In this document: positions 26,512 through 35,561 of the stretch, one piece after another | Layout of the letters: the number at the start of each line of letters is the position of its first letter | Position numbering within the stretch: the stretch's first letter is position 1 | Assembly (NCBI RefSeq): GCF_013003915.1 | Contig: NZ_JABAIV010000012.1 | Coordinates: forward strand, 1-64,000 | DNA length: 64,000 bases | Direction of reading: 5' to 3' | Origin: Telluria aromaticivorans | GTDB taxonomy: Bacteria; Pseudomonadota; Gammaproteobacteria; Burkholderiales; Burkholderiaceae_D | Position numbers and translations under genes: made by a program | Notes under the pieces: generated by a model | Database searches by the model: none | Told to the model about the DNA's origin: nothing | Seen by the model: the letters and a program-made list of their open reading frames with translations, nothing else

Positions 26512-26880
26512 ATGAGCCTTGGTCCGGTCACACCGATCTTGCGCATTTTCGATGAAGCCAAGGCGCGCGAGTTCTATGTCGATTTCCTCGGCTTCCAGGT
26601 CGACTGGGAGCACCGCTTCGAGCCCGCGCTGCCGCTCTACCTGCAGGTGTCGCGCGACGGCTGCGTGCTGCACTTGACCGAACACCATGGCGACTGCTGC
26701 CCCGGCGCGGCGATGCGCATCCAAACCAGCGATGTCGACGCCTACCAGCGCGAACTGATCGCGAAGCAATACGGTTATGCACGCCCCGGCGTCGACGACA
26801 CGCCCTGGGGTTCACGCGACATGTCGGTCAAGGACCCGTTTGGGAACCGGCTGACGTTTACGAGCGCGATCGGTGCCTGA
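26512..26880 (+). CDS. VOC superfamily protein (glyoxalase / bleomycin-resistance-like)
   Basis: 122 residues. The pattern PILRIFDEAKAREFYVDFLGFQVDWEHRF, VLHLTEHHGDC and SVKDPFGNRLTFT is that of bleomycin-resistance/glyoxalase-like proteins. The C-terminal Pro-Phe-Gly-Asn is conserved, but Thr replaces the usual Glu metal ligand at the end. The substrate is unknown. It overlaps the next gene by one base (TGATG). Confidence 0.85.
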   Translation: MSLGPVTPILRIFDEAKAREFYVDFLGFQVDWEHRFEPALPLYLQVSRDGCVLHLTEHHGDCCPGAAMRIQTSDVDAYQRELIAKQYGYARPGVDDTPWGSRDMSVKDPFGNRLTFTSAIGA

Positions 26881-27392
26881 TGGCACCTCTCGACAATAAT
26901 GACGCGCCGCGCATGACGGAACGCTTCGGATACTCGGTAATTCAATGGTCCGCCGCTTGGGATCCCTCGTTGGCCGATCTGTTGCACTTTGCCCCTGAAC
27001 TCGTGCTTGAAAAACGGGTTGCTATCGTAGCGTGCGATAGCGGCCCATATCGTCCCTCTACCGATCAACTGTTAGCTGGCTGGACGCTTGCTGGTGCCGT
27101 TGCGATCAGCAGTGAAATCGCTCAAGCGGAAGATTTGCCGACACCGGGCTTCGATGAATGGTATGTGTTTGATACCGTTCCGGAGTCGGCGCCGACACGC
27201 TGCCATGTGAATCAGTATGATTTCTCGGCGCTTGATGAAGTCGGCGCTATCCAAGGTTTCTGGGACCAGATTATCTGTACACGACCGCTTCATGTATTAG
27301 GGGCCGGTACACCGAACATGTTTGTGGTAACGCGTGACACTCACCTTGTCAGCCGCATAAAGGAATTCGTTCTCCCTTCGAGCGCCGACTAG
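26880..27392 (+). CDS. hypothetical protein
   Basis: 170 residues; not recognised. It is soluble, acidic, without signal peptide, with WSAAWDPSLADLLHFAPEL and a C-terminal MFVVTRDTHLVSRIKEFVLPS. The ATG overlaps the stop of the VOC gene, which supports the start. Codon use is visibly less GC-rich than the neighbours (for example tta, gta, ata and cgt codons), suggesting recent acquisition. It converges with recG. Confidence 0.65.
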   Translation: MAPLDNNDAPRMTERFGYSVIQWSAAWDPSLADLLHFAPELVLEKRVAIVACDSGPYRPSTDQLLAGWTLAGAVAISSEIAQAEDLPTPGFDEWYVFDTVPESAPTRCHVNQYDFSALDEVGAIQGFWDQIICTRPLHVLGAGTPNMFVVTRDTHLVSRIKEFVLPSSAD

Positions 27393-27417
27393 CTGCGCTT
27401 GGCACAGTACGCGCGGG

Positions 27418-29478
27418 TCACACCTTCAGGAATTCCTCGCGCCCGCCCAGCCAACGCGACAAATGCGCATCCACGATCGCCATGTATTCGGGCCGCTCGC
27501 TGTCCAGCAGGTACTGCGCCACGTCGCGCGCCTGGTCCACGATCCACTGGTCGGCTTCCAGGTCGGCGAATCGCAGCATGGCTTCGCCCGACTGGCGCGC
27601 ACCTAAAAATTCGCCGGGACCGCGGATCTCCAGGTCGCGCCGTGCGATCTCGAAGCCGTCGGTGGTTTCGCGCATCGTCAGCAGGCGCTGCTTGGCCACC
27701 TGGCCCAGCGGGCTCTGGTACAGAAGCAGGCACACGCTCGCCGCCGAGCCACGTCCGACCCGGCCGCGCAACTGGTGCAGCTGCGACAGGCCGAAGCGCT
27801 CGGCATGCTCGATCACCATCAGCGAGGCGTTCGGCACGTCCACACCGACTTCGATGACGGTGGTGGCCACCAGCACGTGGACTTCGCCTGCCGTGAACGC
27901 GTCCATGACCGCCTGTTTCTCAAGCGGCTTCATGCGGCCGTGCACCAGCCCCACCTGCAGGTCGGGCAGGGCTTCGGCCAGGGTCTCGTAGGTTTCGGTG
28001 GCGGTCTGCAGCTGCAGTACTTCGGATTCCTCGATCAGCGGGCAGACCCAGTAGACCTGGCGGCCTTCCTGCGCGGCCGCATGCACCCGTTCGATCACTT
28101 CGTCGCGCCGGTTCTGGTCGATGGCGCGCGTGACGATCGGACTGCGGCCCGGCGGCAGTTCGTCGATCACCGAGACTTCGAGGTCGGCGTAATAGGTCAT
28201 GGCCAGGGTGCGCGGGATCGGCGTGGCCGACATCATGAGCTGGTGCGGCACCAGGCCGTCGCTGCCCTTGTTGCGCAGCGTGAGGCGCTGGCCGACGCCG
28301 AAGCGGTGCTGCTCGTCGACGATCACCAGGCCGAGCTTCGCGAAATTTACCGTGTCCTGGATCAGCGCATGGGTGCCGATCACCAGGTTGGCCTGGCCCG
28401 ACTCGATGATTTCCTTGGCCGCGTCCTTGTCTTTTTTCTTGAGGCTGCCGGTGAGCCAGGCTACCTTCACGCCGAGCGGCTCCATCCAGGCGGCGATCTT
28501 GCGGAAGTGCTGCTCCGCCAAAATCTCGGTAGGTGCCATCAGCGCGGCCTGGTAGCCGCTGTCGATCGCCTGGGCGGCGGCCAGCGCCGAGACCACGGTC
28601 TTGCCGCTGCCGACGTCGCCCTGCAGCAGGCGCTGCATCGGGAAGTTCTCAATCAGGTCGGCCCGGATCTCTTTTACTACCCGCTGCTGGGCGCCGGTCA
28701 GCTGGAAGGGCAGGGCAGCCAGGAAGGACTCGGACAAGCGTCCGACCGCCCGCAATGTCGGGGCGCCCTTTTCGCGGCGGGCGCGCTGCGCGCGTTTCAT
28801 GGACAGCTGCTGCGCCAGCAGCTCGTCGAACTTCATGCGGGTCCAGGCCGGATGCGAGCGTTCGGTCAGCGCGTATTCGTCCACGTCCGCCGGCGGATAG
28901 TGCAGCAGGCGCACCGAGGGCTCGAAGTCCCACAGCTGCAGGCGCGAGAGAAAGGCGTTGGGCAGGGTGTCGCGCCAGTCGACCCGCTTCATGGCGTCGT
29001 TGACCGCGCGCCGCAGGATGGTTTGCGACAGCCCTTCGCCGGACGGATAGACCGGCGTCAGCGAGGTGGGCAGCGGCGCGCCTTCGTTAATCACCTTGTA
29101 GGCCGGGTGGACCATCTCGGCCCCAAAAAAGCCGTGTTTGAGTTCGCCGCGCGCGCGGATGCGCACGCCTTCGGCCATCTGCTTGAGCTGGCTGCCGTAG
29201 AAATTCATGAAGCGCAGCTGCAGTTCGCCGGTTTCGTCGGCGAGTTGCACCAGCAGCTGGCGGCGCGGCTTGTAGGTGATTTCGTTCTTGACGACGACGC
29301 CTTCCACCTGCCAGGTCTGCAGGCCGCGCATGCACGCCTCGCGGATCGTGACCACCTGGGTCTCGTCCTCGTAGCGCATCGGCAGGTGCAGCACCAGGTC
29401 CATATCGGTGCGCAGGCCCAGCCGGGCGAGCTTCGATTCGAGTGTTTTTGGAGCGGAAGGGGTCTTTGGGGCGGGCAT
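27418..29478 (-). CDS. recG: ATP-dependent DNA helicase RecG
   Basis: 686 residues. The N-terminal wedge/OB domain (about residues 1-180) is followed by helicase motif I LLQGDVGSGKTVVSALAA, Ia MAPTEILAEQH, II VIVDEQHRFGVGQR, III MSATPIPRTLAM, and the C-terminal lobe with VGVDVPNASLMVIEHAERFGLSQLHQLRGRVGRG. The TRG region is FEIARRDLEIRGPGEFLGARQSG. RecG remodels stalled replication forks and Holliday junctions. Length is normal. Confidence 0.97.
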   Translation of the reverse strand: MPAPKTPSAPKTLESKLARLGLRTDMDLVLHLPMRYEDETQVVTIREACMRGLQTWQVEGVVVKNEITYKPRRQLLVQLADETGELQLRFMNFYGSQLKQMAEGVRIRARGELKHGFFGAEMVHPAYKVINEGAPLPTSLTPVYPSGEGLSQTILRRAVNDAMKRVDWRDTLPNAFLSRLQLWDFEPSVRLLHYPPADVDEYALTERSHPAWTRMKFDELLAQQLSMKRAQRARREKGAPTLRAVGRLSESFLAALPFQLTGAQQRVVKEIRADLIENFPMQRLLQGDVGSGKTVVSALAAAQAIDSGYQAALMAPTEILAEQHFRKIAAWMEPLGVKVAWLTGSLKKKDKDAAKEIIESGQANLVIGTHALIQDTVNFAKLGLVIVDEQHRFGVGQRLTLRNKGSDGLVPHQLMMSATPIPRTLAMTYYADLEVSVIDELPPGRSPIVTRAIDQNRRDEVIERVHAAAQEGRQVYWVCPLIEESEVLQLQTATETYETLAEALPDLQVGLVHGRMKPLEKQAVMDAFTAGEVHVLVATTVIEVGVDVPNASLMVIEHAERFGLSQLHQLRGRVGRGSAASVCLLLYQSPLGQVAKQRLLTMRETTDGFEIARRDLEIRGPGEFLGARQSGEAMLRFADLEADQWIVDQARDVAQYLLDSERPEYMAIVDAHLSRWLGGREEFLKV

Positions 29479-29595
29479 ATCGCGGCATTTTAGCGGTTGC
29501 TGGCGTAAAATAGAGGGTTCGCCACGCGCACTGCAGCCTCCGCTGTTACTTATATTGTAAGGCTGTCAGCACCCATTTTCCCAGAATTGACAACA

Positions 29596-30618
29596 ATGTA
29601 CTCGCTTTCCGATTTCGATTTCGACCTGCCGCCAGAGCGGATCGCGCAATTGCCGCTCCCTGACCGCAGCGCCTCGCGCCTGCTGCAGCTCGATGGCGAC
29701 CAGATTACGGACCGCCATTTTGCCGACATCCTCGACCAGCTCCAGCCGGGCGACCTGCTGGTGATGAACAATACCCGCGTGCTGAAGGCGCGCTTCTTCG
29801 GCGTCAAGGAAACCGGCGGCCAGGTCGAAGTGCTGGTCGAGCGCGTGCTCGACAATCGCACGGTGCTGGCGCAGGTGCGCGCCTCGAAGTCGCCCAAGCC
29901 GGGCAACCGCATCCGCCTGGCCGACGCCTTCGACGTGACCACCGGCGAGCGCGCCGGCGAATTCTTCACCCTGCATTTCGAGGGTGACGTGTTCGACCTG
30001 ATCGAGGCCCACGGCCGCCTGCCGCTGCCGCCGTATATCGAGCACACCGCCGACGAATTCGACGAGCAGCGCTACCAGACCGTGTACTCGAAAGAGCCGG
30101 GCGCGGTGGCCGCGCCGACCGCCGGCCTGCATTTTGATGAGCCGCTGCTGGATCGCCTGGCTGCGAAAGGCATTGGGTTCGCGTATGTGACGCTGCACGT
30201 GGGCGCCGGCACCTTCCAGCCGGTGCGCGTGGAAGACCTGTCCGCGCACCAGATGCATACCGAGTGGTACACGATTCCGCAAGAGACAGTGGACGCGGTA
30301 CGCGCAGCAAAAGCTGCTGGCCGCGACGTGGTGGCGGTGGGCACCACTTCCCTGCGCGCGCTCGAATCGGGCTCGCAATCGGGCGAGCTGGTGGCCGGCA
30401 GCGCCGACACCGCGCTGTTCATCACGCCGGGCTACATGTTCAAGACCGTCACGCGTTTAGTGACCAACTTCCACCTGCCGAAGTCGACGCTGCTGATGCT
30501 GGTGTCGGCCTTTGCCGGCTACGAGGCGATCCGCAAGGCCTACCAGCACGCGATCGCCAACGAATACCGCTTCTTCAGCTATGGCGATGCCATGCTGCTG
30601 ACCACAGAATCACGCTAA
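29596..30618 (+). CDS. queA: S-adenosylmethionine:tRNA ribosyltransferase-isomerase
   Basis: 340 residues from the ATG at 29596; TTG at 29587 is possible. QueA converts preQ1 in tRNA to epoxyqueuosine using the ribosyl group of SAM. The start YSLSDFDFDLPPERIAQLPL, the block DRHFADILDQLQPGDLLVMNNTRV, AAPTAGLHFDEPLLDRL and VTLHVGAGTFQPVRVE are diagnostic. It precedes tgt, the enzyme that inserts preQ1, by ten bases. A TAAAAT box at 29506-29511 may be part of its promoter. Confidence 0.97.
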   Translation: MYSLSDFDFDLPPERIAQLPLPDRSASRLLQLDGDQITDRHFADILDQLQPGDLLVMNNTRVLKARFFGVKETGGQVEVLVERVLDNRTVLAQVRASKSPKPGNRIRLADAFDVTTGERAGEFFTLHFEGDVFDLIEAHGRLPLPPYIEHTADEFDEQRYQTVYSKEPGAVAAPTAGLHFDEPLLDRLAAKGIGFAYVTLHVGAGTFQPVRVEDLSAHQMHTEWYTIPQETVDAVRAAKAAGRDVVAVGTTSLRALESGSQSGELVAGSADTALFITPGYMFKTVTRLVTNFHLPKSTLLMLVSAFAGYEAIRKAYQHAIANEYRFFSYGDAMLLTTESR

Positions 30619-30628
30619 ATAGATACCG

Positions 30629-31768
30629 ATGCTCGAATTTACCCTGCTTAAAAAAGACACCAGCGGCCTGTCGCATGCGCGCCGCGGCCGCCTGAAGCTT
30701 AACCATGGCACCATCGAAACCCCGATCTTCATGCCGGTCGGGACCTACGGCTCGGTCAAGGCGATGGACCCGACCGAGCTGAAGGACGTGGGCTCGCAGA
30801 TCATCCTCGGCAATACCTTCCACCTGTGGCTGCGCCCGGGCACCAAGGTGCTGGACAAGTTCGGCGGCCTGCACAAGTTCATGGGCTGGGATGGCCCGAT
30901 CCTGACCGACTCGGGCGGCTTCCAGGTGTTTTCGCTGGGTGCGATGCGCAAGATCACGGAAGAGGGCGTGAAGTTCGCCTCGCCGATCGACGGCTCGCGC
31001 CTGTTCCTGTCGCCGGAAATCTCGATGCAGATCCAGCGCTCGCTGAACTCGGACATCGTGATGCAGTTCGACGAATGCACCCCCTACGAGATCGACGGCC
31101 GTCCGGCCACCAGCGAAGAAGCGGCCAAGTCGATGCGCATGTCGCTGCGCTGGGCCCAGCGCTCGATGAACGAATTCAAGGGCGGCGAAAACCCGAACGC
31201 GCTGTTCGGCATTGTCCAGGGCGGCATGTACGAGAACCTGCGCGACGAATCGCTGGCCGGCCTGGAAGACATCGACTTCCCGGGCCTGGCGATCGGTGGC
31301 CTGTCGGTGGGCGAGCCGAAGGAAGACATGAAGCGCATCCTGGCCCACGTCGGCCCGCGCCTGCCTGAAAACAAGCCGCACTACCTGATGGGCGTGGGCA
31401 CGCCGGAAGACCTGGTCGACGGCGTGGCCAACGGCGTCGACATGTTCGACTGCGTCATGCCGACCCGGAATGCCCGCAACGGCTGGCTGTTCACCCGCTT
31501 CGGCGACGTCAAGATCAAGAACGCACGCTACAAGGAAGACACGGCGCCGCTGGACGAATCCTGCGACTGCTACTGCTGCAAGAACTTCACGCGCGCCTAT
31601 TTGCACCACCTGCACCGCTCGAACGAGATTTTGGGGGCGCGGCTGAATACGATCCACAACCTGCACTATTACCTGAAGCTGATGCAGGAGATGCGGGATG
31701 CGATCGATGTGGATGGGTTCAATGAGTTCCGGATCCGGTTTGCAGCGGATCGGGGGCGTGGGGTTTAA
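30629..31768 (+). CDS. tgt: queuine/preQ1 tRNA-guanine transglycosylase
   Basis: 379 residues. Tgt exchanges the wobble guanine of GUN-anticodon tRNAs for preQ1. The substrate pocket LTDSGGFQVFSLG and QFDECTPYEID, the nucleophile region DMFDCVMPTRNARNG, and the zinc site CDCYCCKNFTRAYLHHLHR are all present. It forms a pathway pair with queA. Its stop is followed at once by a family B repeat. Confidence 0.97.
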   Translation: MLEFTLLKKDTSGLSHARRGRLKLNHGTIETPIFMPVGTYGSVKAMDPTELKDVGSQIILGNTFHLWLRPGTKVLDKFGGLHKFMGWDGPILTDSGGFQVFSLGAMRKITEEGVKFASPIDGSRLFLSPEISMQIQRSLNSDIVMQFDECTPYEIDGRPATSEEAAKSMRMSLRWAQRSMNEFKGGENPNALFGIVQGGMYENLRDESLAGLEDIDFPGLAIGGLSVGEPKEDMKRILAHVGPRLPENKPHYLMGVGTPEDLVDGVANGVDMFDCVMPTRNARNGWLFTRFGDVKIKNARYKEDTAPLDESCDCYCCKNFTRAYLHHLHRSNEILGARLNTIHNLHYYLKLMQEMRDAIDVDGFNEFRIRFAADRGRGV

Positions 31769-31902
31769 CGTAGGGTGGGCGGGGTAATTTCGGGCAATGC
31801 CCGGAATTACGAACGCCCGCGCGGTGATAGTTAACGTTCGAGCAAGCGCGCGGGCGTCATTGCCGCAATTTGAACGCGTGGGCAGAATCTGCCCACCCTT
31901 CG
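31769..31902. repeat. intergenic repeat family B, copy 4
   Basis: Starts directly after the tgt stop with CGTAGGGTGGGC and ends with the imperfect inverse GCCCACCCTTCG (31891-31902). It contains GCGGGCG and TTTGAACGCGTGGGCAG blocks shared with the other copies. It separates tgt from yajC. Confidence 0.83.
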
Positions 31903-32040
31903 AGCCTCGTCGTCTCCTAAATTTCCGGCAACATCTTGCAATTAAGAATTGCGAACCTACCTAACTCCAGATTGGTCCGCGCCGCATCGCCGGTGCTAGA
32001 ATACACCGCTTATTTTTTTAATCTCACCATCGGAGTTCTT

Positions 32041-32373
32041 GTGTTCATTTCCAACGCGTACGCGCAAACCACGGCCGCAGCTGATCCAGGCATCATGGGT
32101 AGCCTGACCACTTTCCTGCCGCTGATCCTGATGTTCGTGGTCATGTACTTCCTGATGATCCGCCCGCAGCAGAAGCGCCAGCGTGAAGCGAAGTCGATGA
32201 TGGATGCACTGGCCAAGGGCGACGAAGTGGCGACCGCAGGCGGCATCCTCGGCCGTGTGACCAAGGTAGCCGACACCTATGTGACGATCGAAGTCGCCAC
32301 CGGCACCGAAATCGTGGTCCAGAAGAATGCAGTGACGACCCTGCTGCCAAAAGGCACCCTGAAGGCCCTGTAA
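32041..32373 (+). CDS. yajC: Sec translocon accessory subunit YajC
   Basis: 110 residues from a GTG start at 32041, preceded by GGAG. This gives the canonical start FISNAYAQT and the usual YajC length. One membrane helix (about 22-42, FLPLILMFVVMYFLMIRPQQ) is followed by the conserved QQKRQREAKSMMDALAKGDEVATAGGI and the small C-terminal domain. YajC associates with SecDF. A TAGAAT box at 31997-32002, after a GGTGC stretch, may be the promoter for yajC-secD-secF. Confidence 0.93.
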   Translation: MFISNAYAQTTAAADPGIMGSLTTFLPLILMFVVMYFLMIRPQQKRQREAKSMMDALAKGDEVATAGGILGRVTKVADTYVTIEVATGTEIVVQKNAVTTLLPKGTLKAL

Positions 32374-32430
32374 GCACCATTTGCGGCCCTCCGGGGCCGT
32401 TCCGTGCTCAACACCGAACGCTGGAACACT

Positions 32431-34320
32431 ATGAATCGCTATCCCGTCTGGAAATATCTACTGATTGCCGTCGCGCTCCTGCTGGGCGCGCTGTACACGG
32501 CGCCGAACTATTTCGGCGAATCGCCGGCGTTGCAGGTCACTACCGGCAAATCGACGGTCAATGTCACCAGCGCCACGACTGGCCTGGTTGCGGATGCACT
32601 CAAGCGCGCCGGCGTTCCCGCCACCGCGGTCAGCCTTGAAGGCACCGGCAACAGCACCTCGGTGCGTGCCCGTTTCGCCAGCACCGACGCCCAGTTCAAG
32701 GCCAAGCTTGCGCTCGAGCGCGACCTGAACCGCGACCAGGAAGACCCCGACTACATCGTCACCGTCAACCTCGTCAAGAACACCCCAGCCTGGATGCAGA
32801 CCATCGGTGCACAGCCGATGAACCTGGGCCTGGACCTGCGCGGCGGCGTCCACTTCCTGCTGCAGGTCGATGGCAAGGCCGTGCTCGAGACCAAGGTCAA
32901 GGGCATCCAGGCCAGCGTGCGCAGCCAGCTGCGCGACAAGAACATCCGCCACGCCGGCATCGACCGCGCCGGCAATACCGTGGAAGTGCGCTTCCGCGAC
33001 GCCGCCACCCGCACAGCCGCCCGCAATGCACTGGCCACGGGCATGCCCGACCTGGCCTTCACCGAGACCGCCGACGGCACCGACCTGAAGCTGATCGTGA
33101 CCCTGAAGCCGGACGCGCTCAAGCGCACCGTCGAAGACGGCGTGAAGCAGAACATCGCGACCCTGTCCAAGCGTATCAATGAACTGGGCACCACCGAACC
33201 ACTGATCCAGCAGCAGGGCGCGGACCGCATCATCGTCCAGCTGCCGGGCGTGCAGGACGTGGCGCGCGCCAAGGACATCATCGGCCGCACCGCCACCCTC
33301 GAACTGCGCATGGTCGACAACAGCGTCACCCCGGGCACCGAACAGACCGCCGCCATTCCGCTGAACTCGGAGCTGTTCCTCGAGGGCCGCGGCGCGCCGG
33401 TCGTGGTGTCGAAAGACATCGTGCTGTCGGGCGAATCGATCTCGAGCGCCGTCGCCAGCTTCGACTCGAATCAGCAGCCGGCCGTCTCGCTCGACCTGAA
33501 CGGCGACGGCGGCCGCCGCATGCGCCAGACCAGCCGCGACAACATCGGCAAGCGCATGGCGATCCTGCTGAAGGAAAAGGGCAAGTACAGCGTGCTGTCG
33601 GCCCCGGTCATCCAGAGCGAATTCGGTTCAACCTTCCAGATCACCAACATGGGCACCTCGGAAGACGCGAACGAACTGGCGCTGCTGCTGCGCTCGGGCG
33701 CACTGTCGGCGCCGATGGAATTCATCGAAGAACGCGTGATCGGCCCGCAGCTGGGCGCCGAGAACATCGAGCGCGGCCTGTATTCGACCGTCTGGGGCTT
33801 CGTGGCGATCGCCATCTTCATGATCCTGTACTACCACCTGGTGGGCTTCTTCAGCGCACTGGCGCTGGCGGCCAACGTGCTGTTCCTGCTGGCCTTGCTG
33901 TCGATGATGCAGATCACCCTGACCCTGCCGGGTATCGCGGCAATCGCGCTGGCGCTGGGTATGGCAATTGACGCCAACGTGCTGATCAACGAACGTATCC
34001 GCGAGGAGCTGCGCGGCGGCGCCGCGCCGCAGGCAGCGATCACCGCCGGCTTCAAGCATGCCTGGGACACGATTTTCGACTCCAACGTCACCACGCTGAT
34101 CGTCGGCCTGGCGCTGCTGGTGTTCGGTTCGGGCGCGATTCGCGGCTTCGCGGTGGTGCACTGCCTGGGCATCCTGACCTCGATGTTCTCGGCCGTGTTC
34201 GTGGCCCGTGGCCTCATCAACCTCTGGTATGGCCGCAAGAAGAAACTGACCCACATCTCGATCGGTACGGTCTGGAAAGACGGTTTCACGCCTAACAAGC
34301 AAAACGCTACTCAGGAATAA
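32431..34320 (+). CDS. secD: protein translocase subunit SecD
   Basis: 629 residues from the ATG at 32431. SecD with SecF uses the proton gradient to pull exported proteins through SecYEG. After the first helix comes MNLGLDLRGGVHFLLQVD, the family hallmark; then the large periplasmic P1 domain; then the six-helix membrane domain with IGPQLGAENIERGL, ALALGMAIDANVLINERIREEL and GFKHAWDTIFDSNVTTLI. The SecD length is normal. The gene sits 57 bp after yajC and two bases before secF. Confidence 0.97.
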   Translation: MNRYPVWKYLLIAVALLLGALYTAPNYFGESPALQVTTGKSTVNVTSATTGLVADALKRAGVPATAVSLEGTGNSTSVRARFASTDAQFKAKLALERDLNRDQEDPDYIVTVNLVKNTPAWMQTIGAQPMNLGLDLRGGVHFLLQVDGKAVLETKVKGIQASVRSQLRDKNIRHAGIDRAGNTVEVRFRDAATRTAARNALATGMPDLAFTETADGTDLKLIVTLKPDALKRTVEDGVKQNIATLSKRINELGTTEPLIQQQGADRIIVQLPGVQDVARAKDIIGRTATLELRMVDNSVTPGTEQTAAIPLNSELFLEGRGAPVVVSKDIVLSGESISSAVASFDSNQQPAVSLDLNGDGGRRMRQTSRDNIGKRMAILLKEKGKYSVLSAPVIQSEFGSTFQITNMGTSEDANELALLLRSGALSAPMEFIEERVIGPQLGAENIERGLYSTVWGFVAIAIFMILYYHLVGFFSALALAANVLFLLALLSMMQITLTLPGIAAIALALGMAIDANVLINERIREELRGGAAPQAAITAGFKHAWDTIFDSNVTTLIVGLALLVFGSGAIRGFAVVHCLGILTSMFSAVFVARGLINLWYGRKKKLTHISIGTVWKDGFTPNKQNATQE

Positions 34321-34322
34321 CG

Positions 34323-35345
34323 ATGGAATTTTTCAAGATCAAACGGGACATCCCGTTCATGCGCCACGCGTTGATCCTCAACGTGATTTCGGCCGTGACC
34401 TTCCTGGCAGCGGTGTTCTTCCTGGTGACCAAGGGCCTGCATTATTCGGTCGAGTTCACCGGCGGCACCGTGATGGAGCTGCGCTACCCGCATGCCGCCG
34501 ACCAGGAAAAGATCCGCGGCACGCTGCGCGGCATCGGCTACGAAGCGCCTGAAGTGGCCAGCTTCGGCACCGCGCAGGCCGTCCTGTTGCGCCTGCCGAT
34601 CGTGCAGGGCGCCCCGCAGGCGGGGACCTCGGCCACCGTGTTCCAGGCCATCTGCGCGTCCGAGCAGGGCACGCCGAAGGTCACCCAGGTCACGACCGAG
34701 AAGGGCGAGCAGGTCAGCCGCACCAGCTGCGTTACAGCAAGCGGCCAGGAGCAGGTGAGCCTGCAGCGCGTCGAATACGTCGGTCCGGCAGTCGGCGAAG
34801 AGCTGGCCCAGAACGGCCTGAACGCGCTGTTGATGGTGATCGTCGGCGTGGTCGCCTACCTGGCGATCCGCTTCGAGTGGAAGTTCGCCGTCTCGGCCAT
34901 CATCGCCAACCTGCACGACGTGATCATCATCCTCGGCTTCTTCGCCTTCTTCCAGTGGGAGTTCTCGCTCACGGTGCTGGCGGCGATCCTGGCGGTGCTG
35001 GGCTATTCGGTCAACGAATCGGTCGTCATCTTCGACCGGATCCGCGAGATGTTCCGCAAGCAGCGCAAGATGAGCGTGCCGGAAGTGATCGACCACGCGA
35101 TCACCAGCACCATCTCGCGCACCATCATCACCCACGGTTCGACCCAGCTGATGGTGCTGTCGATGCTGTTCTTCGGCGGCCACGCGCTGCACTACTTCGC
35201 CATCGCGCTGACCATCGGCATCTGCTTCGGTATCTATTCGTCGGTGTTCGTCGCCGCCGCGCTGGCCATGTGGCTGGGCGTGAAGCGCGAAGACCTGATC
35301 AAGCCAGTGAAAGAAAAAGACGAAACCGACGGCGCAGTCGTGTAA
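34323..35345 (+). CDS. secF: protein translocase subunit SecF
   Basis: 340 residues. The conserved features are YSVEFTGGTVMELRY after TM1 and the membrane domain with VGPAVGEELAQNGLNAL, LGYSVNESVVIFDRIREMFR and ITSTISRTIITHGSTQLMVLSMLF. It starts two bases after the secD stop and ends the yajC-secD-secF operon, followed by a strong terminator. Confidence 0.97.
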   Translation: MEFFKIKRDIPFMRHALILNVISAVTFLAAVFFLVTKGLHYSVEFTGGTVMELRYPHAADQEKIRGTLRGIGYEAPEVASFGTAQAVLLRLPIVQGAPQAGTSATVFQAICASEQGTPKVTQVTTEKGEQVSRTSCVTASGQEQVSLQRVEYVGPAVGEELAQNGLNALLMVIVGVVAYLAIRFEWKFAVSAIIANLHDVIIILGFFAFFQWEFSLTVLAAILAVLGYSVNESVVIFDRIREMFRKQRKMSVPEVIDHAITSTISRTIITHGSTQLMVLSMLFFGGHALHYFAIALTIGICFGIYSSVFVAAALAMWLGVKREDLIKPVKEKDETDGAVV

Positions 35346-35362
35346 TCCCGTCTGTCGAAAAA

Positions 35363-35396
35363 AAATGCCGCCCAAGTAACGGGCGGCATTTTTTAC
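35363..35396 (+). terminator. intrinsic terminator of yajC-secD-secF
   Basis: AAATGCCGCCC (35363-35373) pairs with GGGCGGCATTT (35381-35391) over a seven-base loop, followed by T residues. The matching A-run on the left makes it bidirectional. Confidence 0.93.
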
Positions 35397-35429
35397 ATTT
35401 GGCGCAAGGAATGTGACAACTTCGGCATT

Positions 35430-35474
35430 TGTGTGTGTTGACGCACAGAGCCGGGCCCAACCCAACCCTATAGT
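35430..35474 (+). promoter_or_regulatory. promoter and upstream inverted repeat of small RNA copy 1
   Basis: TATAGT (35469-35474) is a good -10 box. The -35 position holds no recognisable hexamer. An imperfect inverted repeat TGTGTGTGTTGACGCAC (35430-35446) ends exactly 22 bp before the -10 box, the same spacing as in copies 2 and 3. This is the place for an activator binding around -43. Confidence 0.6.
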
Positions 35475-35480
35475 GGAACT

Positions 35481-35546
35481 GTCTCTTTCAGGACATCCCT
35501 AGTTTTGGACTTCACCCGCTCCCTCAACCGGAGCGGGTTTTTTTTT
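35481..35546 (+). ncRNA. predicted small RNA, copy 1 of 3
   Basis: Predicted start 35481, seven bases after the -10 box. The first 32 bases (GTCTCTTTCAGGACATCC, then CTAGTTTTGGACTT) are identical in all three copies. The RNA ends with a terminator: CCCGCTCC (35515-35522) pairs with GGAGCGGG (35530-35537), then nine T. Length is about 66 nt. The pyrimidine-rich 5' end could pair with purine-rich ribosome-binding sites. It contains no open reading frame with a ribosome-binding site. Expression is not shown. Confidence 0.65.
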
Positions 35547-35561
35547 GCCGGCGGGGCCGGC

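Noticed and set aside
35430..35446. The upstream inverted repeat of the small RNAs as a LexA box
   Set aside because: It lacks the CTGT-N8-ACAG pattern; copies 2 and 3 have no ACAG on the right.
35473..35502. A possible 9-codon peptide (GTG to TAG) within the small RNA core in all three copies
   Set aside because: The GTG overlaps the -10 box and would lie upstream of the predicted transcript start, and no ribosome-binding site is possible there.
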